This document shows positions 37,921 through 50,772 of a DNA stretch of 64,000 nucleotides, in pieces (the stretch's first letter is position 1; every line of letters begins with the position of its first letter). This DNA comes from Tyto alba (Eukaryota; Chordata; Aves; Strigiformes; Tytonidae): assembly GCF_018691265.1 (NCBI RefSeq), contig NW_024881316.1, positions 29,798,819 through 29,862,818 on the forward strand, in the 5' to 3' direction. The position numbers were made by a program, and so were the translations under genes. Below the pieces are notes generated by a model. The model did not search any database, was not told the origin of the DNA, and was given only the letters and a program-made list of their open reading frames with translations.

Positions 37921-40900
37921 AATTTATGAAGACCACAAACCTGATAGTAACAAGACAGGAGGCTAATATATGAACTGTATGTTAACAAGTCACTTATCAG
38001 CATGTTCCTTTGTTTAGAAGTATTCCCATGGAAATAGCTTTAGCTAAATTGAAAAATTATATATGTTTTTTTGAAAACAGTTTGGGAAACAAAAAGAATG
38101 TGACAAGTTTTACAGAATTACAACTTTCAGTGTTACAACTACCACAAAAACACTTCTTTCTCAACATGTTTTAAAGAGATAATGTTGACAACATTTGTTA
38201 TGGAAACTGAAGTGTCTGATGTTCCTAAGAGTCATTTATAGTGCAATCACATGTCTAGTTTAAAGAAAAGTTATGTTTGTTCTCCACTGCAAGAGAAGCA
38301 TATTAATCATATCATAGATTAACATGATAAGAGAAAAAGAAATACATAAAATGTCAATGTGAGCTTCTCACTTAAATTATGGCCCTCAAAAATTATATTA
38401 GATCTATGAGAAAAATAGAAATAGTATACTGAATTTATAATCCCAACTGTTATTTTTGTAGAGTTTATCAGGTACTTGTTATCATAACAGGCAATTAGAA
38501 CAAAACTAAGTTACAATAGCTTTTTCAGAACACATTTACTTAGTGTAATGAATCTACGTTTGCAACAGATGTGATAAATATAAACTCAGTAGAGCTCCAT
38601 GACCCTGCTTTTCCTGTTTCCATAAAACATGATAAACAGCTCCATGATATATCAGAAAAAATAGTCTCTCTTTAGTGTTTGAACAAAAATTGGAATAATC
38701 CTACAGTATGAGAAGTAAAATTTTCCAGACTAGATTACCTAAGTTAAGTCTCTTAAAGGAACTGATATTTCAGAGAAGATGGAACTGTTCCAGTATTTTA
38801 TTTTAAAGATCATGTATATGTTTCTTAAAGGAGTTTTACAGGTAAGGTTGGAGGAAAATATGCATAGATAATATACATGACATTTCAAGGGAGCTACTGC
38901 TAAAGCTAAGATACAGATAAATATCCTGTAAAACTGTTTCATGCATATATTCCATAAATAGTTTTTATTCAAAATAGCCCATCTACTTAGCAAAGAGTAA
39001 TAAGTGGACAACTACTACTACTACTATTACTACTACTGGTAACAATATTCAGTAAAAAGAAGAAACCTGAGTTCAAGATAGTATGGAAAATTGCTTAAGT
39101 ATTTAAAGACAGTATCATTAACCAAAATATGAGAAACCATGTTGATCTTTGAAGAAAGTTTTGGAAGATTTATGCAAGAACAGTTTGGAAGAGTCAAGAG
39201 AATGAATAGGCAAGGCATGAAATACTCAAGGCTCAGGCTGAATTTCAGCAATGGGAAGAAAGACTACATTTTAGCACCCTAACACATAAATTGAAGCACA
39301 TCTTGGATGACTAATCAAAGGAGGTGGATAAACATAAAGTTAATTCAATATAAAAATTCTTAATTTAAGCTCATGCCAGTATTGTTCATTCTAACAGTAT
39401 ATATCATGGAATCATATAAAAGATTTTGAAGAAAATAATTTGGTCATAGGCAGTATGAATTTTACTATGGAATTCATTAAAGTAAGCCCAATTTATGCAC
39501 AAATTAAAACCTTATTTCTTATTGCATTCATTGTTGTACATTGTTATTTTAATTTTTAAGTGTTATTTTCTATTTATAGCTTTCACGTTAACGATCTAGT
39601 TTGAACAAGTTCAGTTTTTTGGGGACCTATTAAATCTGAATAGTATTCTCTTTCACATCACATGAAATACCATTTTGTTATAATGAAATCCTAATTTAAA
39701 TATAATTAAATCTTAAATTCCATACTTACAAAATACAGAACACTATTATGTTGTAAATTTTAGATATTAAAATGGCTAAACAACTAAACTATTTTTAATA
39801 TTTCCTAGTGCATTCTCTGAGGGTCCATTTCACTCACACAAATTTGGTGAGTTGTAAAACCAACCCACAGAGGTGTTCTAAATTTTCACTTGAAGTCTTC
39901 AAAAGGGTTTGTCTTCACAGTTCACTTCATTCAGATTTGCTTTCTTCACATGGAAGAGAATCCCAGATTTGTCAGATTCATTTTAAAAGCTAGTTAATCT
40001 TAAAATGAAATTATGTTTTGATTGAGAAGGAAGATGTTATGTTTCTGGCCATTTTATAAGATTATAAAATTTGGAGAATTAGAAAAATGAAAAATACACT
40101 AAGAAATGTAAATTTTTTGTTATCCTTAGTCCTTGGATTGCTCTCTAGTTGTTCCAGGTTTCCCCAAACTTAAACTAACATGGAATGCTGTCTGTTCAAT
40201 AACACTTGACCCCATAGCACTTTAACCTTGTTGTCTCTAGGGCAGCTAAAGTTTGGGAAGATTATCCTCACCTTGTAACTTCTCCTCACTTTCTTAAAGA
40301 TAGAATTCTTGCTGTCTCCAAGATTGTCTTCCTGGTCCCTTTATCATACATTAATGCAGCTTCAGTGACACAGAGCACTATTAGCATCCTTTGTCTTCAT
40401 TCTTTGCTGCTGGTTTAGCAAGTAGAACTTTTATCCTTCCTGTGGGCTACTCAAGGTGTATTCTCACATTAAGTCCAATAATTACTATTTTCCTTTCAAC
40501 TTTAGCGAGCATAAGATTTGATCTCTGTGCCTACCTCTTTCCAAAATTGTAGTTTGTGGCTTACTTTGAGACTTTTACAAAGACCACAAAAGGTGTTCTA
40601 GGAATAAATTTATGCATTAAGGGTATTTTTTCCAGTTCTCCTTCACACCTTTTTGTAATTCTAAAAATTCACATTATCAGGATTATCTACATAACATGTA
40701 TCAGTGGCTACCTTAAATCTCAGCTTTATCAGTCCTTGCAGTTGGAATGTTATTTCATGGATTGAAATGTAAAAACACAAACTTTTTTTCAAAAAAAAAA
40801 AAAAATTGTTACACTGCAAACTATTTAGGAATTCCTGAATTAATAACAATACACCTTACAATTGACTAAAAATTTTTATCAATTTTGTTTATTCTATATT

Positions 40901-42759
40901 TGACCTAAAAAATCTACCCTAACTTTCAAACTAAAACATTATGAAACTCAGAAAACTGAAGCAGGAACTAGAATAACTAAGGAAAAAAACCAAAAAAGCA
41001 TGTGATCATTATTTATTTCTGACTTTTTTGTTGTGTCTTTTTTCAGATGGCTGTAGAAAATCACATACTACAATAAAATATTAGGTGACCCTAAAGAAAG
41101 CATTATATCTCTTTTTTAATGAAGTGCTCATTAAAATTAATAGAACAAAAGAAATACCCTTTGAACCCAAGCTATTACATCTGTCCAAGAAGGTGCAGAA
41201 CGAACAGCTCACCTTGATACAGAAACATCAGCAAAGCAACATGCACTCTGCTGGAGCTCCGAGGCAAAGAGCTATAAAAGTAGGTTTGTTTCCAGAGGGC
41301 ACAGCATCACTAATTTTAAAAATTCCCCTGAGTTAAAAAGTTATCCTTTATATGCTAATTGAATCAGTTCAAGGAACAATCCAGTTGTTAAATGTACAAA
41401 AAGAAAAAAAAAAAGGAAAAATCAGGGGGCAGGAGGATCATAAGTGGCTTTGTGGAAGAGTGAAATAACTGTCAAGGAAAATGCTACCCAATTCTCATTA
41501 GAAAACTCTTCCTTCTTTCAGCTACTCTGGCTTGAGGGAGGGTATCCAATGGAAGAAAAGAAGATTAGTTTTTGTCACCTCACTGATCATGTCTGACAGA
41601 CTAGTTTGTCAACATAAAATGTGAAATAGTAAACATTATAGGGCTTATAAACAACATATAAATGGCTGCTGCAAACAATCTTTCACTCTGAGGGAGCTGG
41701 GAGTTTAATTTCTTGCTGTGCCAATGTTTCTATTCTCATTCAACAGCAGAATGTAAGTTTACCTACACCATATCTGTTGTTAAGGCAAATAAATCAGTCC
41801 AGTTAGGCTTGGGCAGCCTTTCAAGTGTAAGTATATTGAAATGCAGTTTTATGAGCCTTGTAACTTATAATATCACATGGGTCTGGGCAGTTTTTCCCTC
41901 CCAGGGACTACTGAAAGAATTCACCTCATGGTACTGGTGCTTTTGTTATTCTTCTGGGATGTGGGAGACCACCAGATCAAATCTTCTCTTTGTCACTCCT
42001 GTTGCATGATGGGATGCACTCGTCAGGTATCCACTGGTATCACTGGCAGTCTCTCACACTGCAGTTTCTCTGTTCTCCTTTAAAAATTAAAAGAAAGAAA
42101 GGATGTAGTCTTATATACCATCACTTTTATCAGAGGCAGAGTGAGCTGCTGTGAGCTACTCTTATACAATAGAACATTTCTAAAACATCTGAGAGCACAA
42201 GTGTTTCTTGTAGAAATAATATGCTGCTTAAATGTTACTGACTTGATCTTATTTGCATCTTGGACATGCCTCTCCCATTTGCTGGATGAGGATCTCATGA
42301 TTGAGCTAGCAATTAATGGAGTGTTACCCTTTGACATTTGGACCAGAAAAAAATCTGTCCTGAACCTGAGAAATATTTCCTTACTTGATTGATGGTGAAA
42401 CTGTCACATTTGGAAAAGAAAGTTTCCATTTTGTTAGCTTGATATTTTATCACAGAAACTGGCTAGTCAAAAAATACTTGACAAGGTTTAAATGGAATTC
42501 AACACAGTGTAGAAGTTCAATATTTTCTGACTAGTACTGCTATAAGAATGAATGTTTAAAAGCTCCCTAGAATTTTTTAATACTCTACATTTTTGGAGAT
42601 GGTAAGAGGATAATTCTATGAGAGATAATGCAGAGGAGCAGTATTAAATACTGCGCTTATTCAATGTACTCATCTTGCTCCTGATCCTTGGATTGCCCGT
42701 GTGTGAGGTGATAGAAGTGGAAGGGTAACACAGGGAAGATTTAAGGGCTGGGTCTTCTA
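37921..42759. other. AT-rich DNA without recognisable gene
   Basis: No gene or young mobile element. It holds an (ACT)n repeat at 39011-39037. A minus-strand segment at 39067-39146 has exon-like borders but is too short to support. Confidence 0.55.
39011..39037. repeat. (ACT)n trinucleotide repeat
   Basis: Nine triplets of ACT with one ATT interruption. Confidence 0.93.
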
Positions 42760-42936
42760 AGCATTTGATTTCTAATGGCATCTGTGAGAAGGGATGAACT
42801 CAGCACTGTTCAGGATGAAGACTTTTGAAACATGATATATTCAAAAGAAAGATAGGGCACAGGTTACACAGACTGGCATTGTTCCACTGACATCAGAAGA
42901 GCCATGATAACTGACAGAATGAAAATTTGACCCAGA
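42760..42936 (+). repeat. Ancient dispersed repeat remnant
   Basis: Contains TTGATTTCTAATGGCA, CTCAGCACTGTTCAGGATG and, after a gap, CTGGCATTGTTCCACTGACA with a terminal AAAATTTGACCC. These resemble pieces of old amniote repeats with 'TTGACTTCAATGGGAG', 'CTCAGCACCTTGCAGGAT' and 'ACTCCACTGACTTCA...TTTGGCCC' landmarks. Divergence is high; the assignment needs a repeat library. Confidence 0.4.
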
Positions 42937-44189
42937 CACCTAGCACAATCTTTCTATTGCATAAACTTGAGATCAGATCTATATGTGACAACAGAGTGGT
43001 CCCATGCTGTGGGTAGGCTGGGGAGAGCATCCCAGGCATATCACTGGAGTATCAACTATCCTTCCCTCTAAAAGCCCCAGGACCCTGCCTCTGCACCCCT
43101 CCCAGTAGTACCTCCATCTCCCACAGTTGCTTCTTCTCCCAGGCACAATCTGTCCTCACTTGTCACTGATTACCCCTGCATATCTCGCTTCAACAGGTCC
43201 ATCACTTCTGGGTGATGCTAAACACAGAAGCAGAAAAAACACATGAGAATCCTTCCATAGTCAGTTCAAGCCTTGTACATCAGGAAGGGCTTTACCACTA
43301 ATTTGCTAGACAGTCCTGAACAGGGGCAACTATCTGTCAGAAATTTGGTTGGGCAGCTACAGGCAAAAATGTGACTACTGCAATGGCATTCAAACACTGC
43401 AAGCAGCTATCCTGGAAATGACAGAAAACAGGATAGGTGTCCATTCCTGAATCTCTTACTACAGAGAGCTGATGTGTAAACACTGGTCTCACTTTCTGAT
43501 GTGGGAAGGGTGATCTCTAGCTTATGTACTATCAGCTTTTGTTGCAAAGTTCAAGTTTCTTAGACTTGTTGGGAAGAATGAAACTATACTATTCCCCAAA
43601 TCCAGACAAAAGAAGATTTGTTTCATTATCATCAGCATGCATTAAGAAACTGCAACATTAACAATATTTAGAGCCTCGGATCCCTGAAATCAGAGATCAG
43701 ACAAACAATAAAATTTAAGAAATGTGAATTATTATCTACATGACTCTAGAAAAATGGCTGAAACTTTCTTTTGCTTAGGTCTTTAACAGAAGTTAAATAA
43801 AAGCCATTGAAAGTGAATTATATATTAAAATTTCAACATCCATAAGCAAGTATCATATATTTAAAGAGGAAATTAATGATCTTTTACTGGAATCAGTATT
43901 AATGACTTCTATAGTTTAAAAACTCTCAAAAAAATACCCCTGGCACAGTAAATTATCATTTTCTTTTAACAGAAATATTTTGTTTATTACCAAGACATTT
44001 CCTACAAGAGAAGAGTTGTAAAAAATAACTCAGACCATTAACCCCTGCCTAATTATGATTAGCTGTTGTATTACAGTAGAGTAGATATGCAAAAACGCCA
44101 CTATATTCCATTGAATTGGGCATCTAGTTCATACACATACACAGAGCAAAAAACAGATTTTGTCAGGCAGCGATTATGATCTGAACAAC

Positions 44190-44305
44190 ACAGAGAAACA
44201 GAGGGTCAGAGAGATGAGGAGCTTGTTCAAAGTCACACAGCAAATAGGCACTGGACAAGCAACCTAAATCCCAGAACAATTCCTCTTCCGTGCTGCTTTA
44301 TCATA
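44190..44305 (+). repeat. MIR-like ancient SINE or L2-related fragment
   Basis: AGATGAGGAGCTTGTTCAAA followed by GTCACACAGCAAATAGGCACTGGA with a downstream CAACCTAAATCCCAGAACAA. This fits the conserved MIR/CORE-type segment 'AGTAACTTGCCCAAGGTCACACAGC-AGT--GTGGCAGA'. It is a very old fragment without a visible tail or target duplication. Assigned by motif resemblance only. Confidence 0.5.
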
Positions 44306-44436
44306 TTTATGAAATAAGTTTTAAGGACCCTTTTCTGGGCATGAAGTATTTCCATTATAAATAGGTCGTTAAATGTTGGTCCATTAATATAGACAGATGA
44401 ATAGGGAAAAAATATAAAACTATGAATGGCTTTTTT

Positions 44437-44616
44437 TTACCTACATCTTTTGGTGCATGTGATTCACCAGTTTAGAGGATAACAAATGAGGCTATAGAAA
44501 GGAAAGTAATCATTACACTTTTATATTTACCTACATCTTTTGGTGCATGTGATTCACCAGTTTAGAGGACAACAAATGAGGCTATAGAAAGGAAAGTAAT
44601 CATTACACTTTTATAT
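44437..44616. repeat. 90-bp x2 tandem duplication, one mismatch
   Basis: Two directly adjacent 90-base copies (44437-44526 and 44527-44616). Comparing them base by base I find one difference, T at 44480 against C at 44570. The unit begins TTACCTACATCTTTTGG and ends ACACTTTTATAT. It does not resemble a mobile element and has no coding frame of note. The near-identity implies a recent event. Confidence 0.97.
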
Positions 44617-47600
44617 AGCGTCTTGTTAAAAAGATGTATCATATCAACGACTTTCAATGAGGATTATACAGGAAGATTTGAACAACTCTATTGTAAAATC
44701 AGACCCATCACAGGACAGTAAGAAAAAGACAGTGTTCTGTTAAGAGAAACTGAAATGCTGACTTGACACAGCTTTCAAGGAAAAAAATACTTAATATATA
44801 CAGAGTTTCAAAGTTCTTGTGTGAAGGAATTTATTCAAGGGAATCATCTAATTGTGCAATCAAAAATGTAGTACATTTCATATAAAGAAAAACAGAAATA
44901 TTTATCATTTGCTTTAACATTACATTGATGTAAATTCCAGGAGGACCATCAATCTCCAGAGGGAAGAAGCCTGTTTTATCAGGTGGGAAATAATAAATGT
45001 CAATACAAAAAATAACAAGGCAATTATATTTAACAGTCCGCTGACACTGATTGGCAGAAATAGTGACAGAGATTCTTATTTTGTAACGACCTAAGGGTTC
45101 ATTTTAGAAAGCATAATTTCAAAAACTCAGGGTTTTTTGTCTCATCAATTTATAGCAGTAGGAATAATGAAGTGCTCTTGTTCCTTGTAATAGAAATACA
45201 TTGAATCCATGTTCAATGAGGCATGGACACTGTATCTTTCCCCTTGGAGAAAGGCAATTGCGGCAGTGACATGAAAACTTCTATTTGCTGTTTTCTCACC
45301 ACAAAGAGCATTTTCAGTGTGTGTTTACAGCAGGGCTTGTGGGTCCAAGATGATAGCTAATAACCCCTCTTTCTGCTTTGTGATTCTTAACTTGTAATGG
45401 TAAGAGATGAATTATTTGCTATGGTAAGAGTCAGAGAGTGGGGCAATACTGAAAAAATATCTAAAACAATACTAATAAACTTGGAAAGAAAAATAAGAGA
45501 CCTGATACAGAAGTATTAACTGAAGAATTATATAGAAAAAAAATTAGATGGGACAAGATTAGATAAGGAGATGTCCAGAAGTGAAACTGTGTATACCATG
45601 TGTGGATTCTGACATATTTGTTATGCTCAAAATCCACAGCCTGATCATTTTATCATTTATTTTTACATTTAAGGATGCTAGGCTGTGTGTCTTAGTTCTG
45701 TGAGAAAACAGAGCACTGTAAATAAAATTACAGTATTTCAAATAGCATATGCATTTTCACTTCCCTTATAAATAGCTAGATATCTCACAGCAGGATCAGA
45801 TACAGGATGGACAGCAGGCATCCAAATCTGTAAATAAATTTTTTTATTCTGTATAGTTCAAAGGAAAGTAAAAAGAAAAAAATATGCAGCCCTTATATGA
45901 AATTCTCAGAGAACTGCTATATTATTTTCCAGAGCTTAGTATCTGATTTGGCAAACTATATGTTTTGTCAATAGTTTAATAAATTGTTCATTATGTACTT
46001 CACATTCATGTTATAATTTCTATTGAATGTAAAACATTTTGTCTGTTCTTTGTTCCCTCTGGACAATTTTGAGAAATATTTCCTACTTCTAAAAAAAGAA
46101 TAATATATAAACTTTTACATAATAATTTAATAATCCTTTTATTCATCATCTGTATGCATATATTTTGTTAGAATTCTAATGACATTTTTTTACTTTGAAG
46201 GCATTACATATTTTTCCCCAAAAGCTCATAATGAAAATTATTTCTGAAACAATTTTCAGTGAAACTTTTCAAAGTTCCTAATTTGAACATGCTATTTTTA
46301 AAATTGCAAACTTTAAATGTAAGTATTTTTTTCAAAAATGAAAGCCATCTGTTAGACTGGGAATAGCTAATGAAAAAAGCAGGATAATGGTAAAAGATCA
46401 GAATTCTCCTCCTTTTTATTTCCCTTTAAGAAGAAATGTAAGCAAGCAAATGCTGCAGCATTTCTCAACTGAGACACTAACATTGATGGGTTTGAAAACC
46501 CCCTGAGATCCATTTATCTATCAGAAAAAAGTATATCAATATACTAGCTTCAGAGATGTCATGAAGTTCAAAGCACTTTGAGGCATTTTATTGAGAGATA
46601 TAAAGCATTACTATTCACTGATCAATTTGCAAATATTTGCTATTGCTTTAAGGTATTTTTTTTTTAAATGACCAGAGCATGTAAGCATATGTTGATCAAA
46701 ATAAATGTTTCTTATATAACCCTCTTTTTTCTTTGTCAGACAGCTCTGCACCATACCATGAAGAAAAACCTATCAAGATACAACGCCATTACATCTGACA
46801 AATAGAAACACCATGTTTTCCAACGTTCACTGTTCTTCTACATTCTAAACTTGACCTGAAAATTTTTTATTTTACTTAAAACCTGAAAGAAGACATTATT
46901 ACAAAATACTGTAAAAAAGACCAGATTGACTCTAGAGTAGTGACATGTTGGTATTTACTGAAGTCTTCTTCCCTATCCACTTATCTGTGTGTACAGATGT
47001 ATTTTCTTCTTGTGTTGGATTATTTCATTACTTTACCCTTCTATTACCTGAAGAGTATGAAAATATTTCTATTCTGCATAGATGGTAGAGACCCTAGATA
47101 AACCAGGTCATTTGTCCTAAACCACTGAAAAACAGGGTAAAATCAAAACTGCTTCTGTGATCAGGGAATTATTGTGCTCAGAGCACAAAACAAGGTACAG
47201 AACCTGCCTTAGGGAATTTACAGAATTTATCCTAGAGGTATCCTAGACAGAGAAGTTAAGTCTCCAGAGACCTGGAGCACATGAGGCCAGGCAGCAGGTT
47301 AGTGGCAGAGAGACATTTCTTGTATTTCTGCTCCATTTCAATGGAAACCCTTTTTTTCTACTTCATTTCACTGGACTGTCACCCTGTAGACCTCCTGCAC
47401 TGTTCCTTTCTGCTCCTGCTCAGCATCACCAGCTGTTGCCATCTCTTCCTCACCTCCCAGCACCTATCCAACAACACCAATGCATCTCCCAGAAGAGTTT
47501 ATCTGGCTTGGCTCCCCTCAATGGTATGCCACATTATTCAAGTTTATTTGCTTCATCAGAAGAGAATTACTAAAATAACACTTTTCCAGACTTACTTACT

Positions 47601-49879
47601 TGCATATATGTTATTTGTCAATTTTTTATTGACTACACAGGAAAACAGGAAAAGTGCTTGTAGACTGCTATTTTACTGATACTAACCTGACAGGTGTTTT
47701 TACTAACTCCTCCTGGAATAAGCAGATACACCAACAATCTAGCTTGGAAATATTTTTGGTGTATGAAATAGATCTGGATTTTAATAAAAAAGCTGTTTTC
47801 TTTCTTGTAATATTGGGGGAAAAAAAGTAGACCTGTTATTTTTAAAAAAACATATCTAACCATATGGGACAGTAGGCTTTGAAAGAAGAGCTTTTACTTA
47901 AAAGATCAAAGGTCATAGCAAACTACAAATATTTTAAATTGTTCACTACTAGTATTTCATATGAGTAGTTTTATGAGACAGAATTTAATCACTCATATTA
48001 CATTTATTTCCATACCTCAGATATTACAAGTAAAGTTAACCAGCATTTTTCAAGAAAGCATATTTTTTGATAGTCTATGCTACAATTTATATTATTTCAG
48101 AAATAAATTGCATAGAAATGGAAAACATTTCACAGTTCTTCATGTCACCCTCCTTTTCCTCCAACTTCTTTTGATTTATAATACCGGAATGTTTTTTTTT
48201 CTGAAAGCTCTTGATCTTAAAAAGTATAAAACCAGACGACGATAATTCCTACAAATAAGTTTACCAAATTTGTCTTCTTACCTCAGCTTTGAGAATAGGT
48301 TCTTCACTTTCCAACATTTTCATGCTTGGAATAAATATAACAAATATATGCAATTCATTGTTTTTCATATTTCAAATAATATAAATTTTATTCTTTAGTT
48401 GGTTGAAAAAAATACACTTCTTTGGTTAGGTATGTTTTATTGAAGAAATAGTTGATAATCACTTTGTCTGCAGAGAAATTAAGTTCCTGGATTCACAGAA
48501 TATTATGTGAAAACATTAACTCATGATGGCTTTGTCTTTCCTTCAACTTTACTTAGAATTACTGCTTTTAATAATTATTGGAATCAATAATTTCAATCTA
48601 GAGAAGAACTTTCTGGAGGTTTCCTAGACCTAGATAAGTGACCAGGACTCAGTGATTTCCTTGTGACATGAATTTAGAGATATCACACACAGAGTGTATC
48701 TGAGTGACACAGAAGTGGAAAATGGGTATAAGCAATTGCTTTCTGCCCCAGATGATCCTGCAGAGGCTCCAAATATCCATGGGAAGAACCTGAGCAGAAA
48801 CGAGAGCCATGCAAGCACTTTGCTCTTTGAGATGATTTAATGTTTAAACAACATTATGAAAGTCTACTATTTTTTTATCTTGTCCTTTCTCTGGGAAACT
48901 ACACAGATACCCACAGACAGAACCTGCATTTCAAAGCTTGCATGGCAGGAACAGATATGCCTAGATTTTCCAAGCTATGTCTTCCTTCTAAGATTTTAAA
49001 CTAACAGGATTCACATCTTCATGGCCAGGTCAGTATTGTGAAGACAAAGGGCTACTCTAGAGAACTTAATTGAAGTTTCTAATCTCTAACCCTGGAGCCA
49101 AATTTACAGAGCCCTCTGAGGTTCATGATATTACTTCAGAACAATCTTACACAGAGCAAACTTTCTTTTTTTTTAACTTACTGAATACAACAAATATTTT
49201 CAAAATCCTTTCTTCTGCAAGTGTTTATGATTTAAAGCTCTTATCAGAGATGTATTCAACAAACATAAAACTTATTCAGGTATGGTATTTTAACTTTACT
49301 TTCTATAATATCTAACTCTTCAATTTGCTGTGCTGTAGTTCAGGGCTCATTAACATTTCCATTATAAACCTTGATTACTTCAGCTAAGGATATCAGCTGT
49401 TACTAGACACATATCTGAAAATAAAGCAGGTTTTCAGCCTTGAATATATTTTAGTGCATTATTAGGAAATTTTGAATCGTTGATTGGTGAGAAAAAGTAC
49501 TTTATCTAAGAACAAGATGCCTTTATTCAGGTTCAGTGAAATGTCTCAACTTTTGTTCATAGTATAAAAGTATTCTTTTTAATAATTTCTAACTAGACAG
49601 ATTTGGACTGTATAAGTATGACTGAATACTATAAGGAAAACATTCAGTGGCCCTTAAAATTTATAAGAACACAAGAAAGGACAGACTAAATGTTCATGTG
49701 ATGTAGGATCATGCCTCTGACAAAGGACAAGAGAATATGCAATGTGGAACGCTCTACTTTCCATTTCATCACTGATGGAAACCATTGCAAGCATTCAGTA
49801 TAGGAGATGCTTAAGTAATTCCCTTGTGAAAAGGCATACTTTTAAAATCTTCATAAACCTTCAGTCATTGCCTTTTTGA
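44617..49879. other. AT-rich DNA without recognisable gene
   Basis: No recognised gene or mobile element. A minus-strand segment at 45597-45697 has a strong acceptor (CTCTGTTTTCTCACAG) and 33 open codons, but its donor (CACATG/GTATAC) is mediocre and no partner exon is clear. The region 47.25-47.5 kb is slightly GC-richer without explanation. Confidence 0.55.
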
Positions 49880-50772
49880 GAATGGCAAAAGCATGGATTT
49901 ATGAAGGGGAAATCAGGCTCAGAAAATTTGATAAAGAGGCGAATAGATTGGTGAATGACAGAAGACCAGTGTGTATTGTTTACCTTCAGTCTGGTAAAGT
50001 CTTTGACACTGCTATCAGTCATTTGGTACTGTCTCCCTTAAAAATCACCACAGACAAACTGAGAAAGTATGGGTTACATAAGTAGACAGTGAGGTAGATT
50101 GAAAACCAGCTGAACAACCAGGTCCAGAGTGTTGTGATCAGTGGTACAAAGTACAGTTGAAGGCAAGTCGCTAGCGGTGTACCCAAGGGGTTGATACTGG
50201 ATCCAGTACTCTCTAATACCTTCATTAATGACCTGTGCTATGGGACAGAATACACCCTCAGCAAGTTTGCAGATGATGCAAAACTAAGAGAAGCACCAGA
50301 TTGTTGTGCTACCTTTCAAAGGGACCTGGACAGGATGGAGGACTGGGAAGAGAAGAGTCTCACAAAGTTCAACAAGGTCAAATGAAAAGTCCTGCACCTG
50401 GGGAAGGAATAAACATATGCATCTGTACACACTGGAGGTTGACCATTTGGAAAGCAGATCTGTGGAAGGCCTTGGGATCCTGGTGGGCAACTGGCCATAA
50501 GGCAGCAATGCACTCTTCTGTCAAAAAGGCCATCAGTCTTCAGGATTGCGTAAGGCAGTGTGGCCCTATGTGGTCAGGGGAGGTGATCCTTCCCTTCTAC
50601 TCAGCACTGGTAAGGTTGTATCTGGAGTTCTGTGTCCCCAGCACAAGTATATGCATTTACTAGAGTGAGTCATTGTGAAAACACATGTTTTTCCATCTGA
50701 ACACAATAAAACATTTTTTTACTCTGAGGGTGGTCAAACATTGGAACAGGTAGTAAGAGTCTTGGGATGTCT
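49880..50772 (+). mobile_element. CR1 LINE reverse-transcriptase fragment with internal deletion
   Basis: Carries the central and C-terminal part of CR1 ORF2. Readable motifs include VCIVYLQSGKVFDTAISH (fingers/palm, normally YLDFxKAFDTVxH), a GxPxGxxLxPVL-like turn, FINDL and SKFADDAKL, which holds the catalytic F/Y-A-D-D motif. DLDRMEDWEEK, then KSPAPGE in a shifted frame, mark the thumb-proximal segment. After 'LEFCVPS' the copy jumps near 50655-50690 to the later landmark 'TTTTTTACTCTGAGGGTGGT', so about 300 bases of normal CR1 are missing. Frameshifts and an in-frame TAG at about 50083 show it is inactive. Confidence 0.92.
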
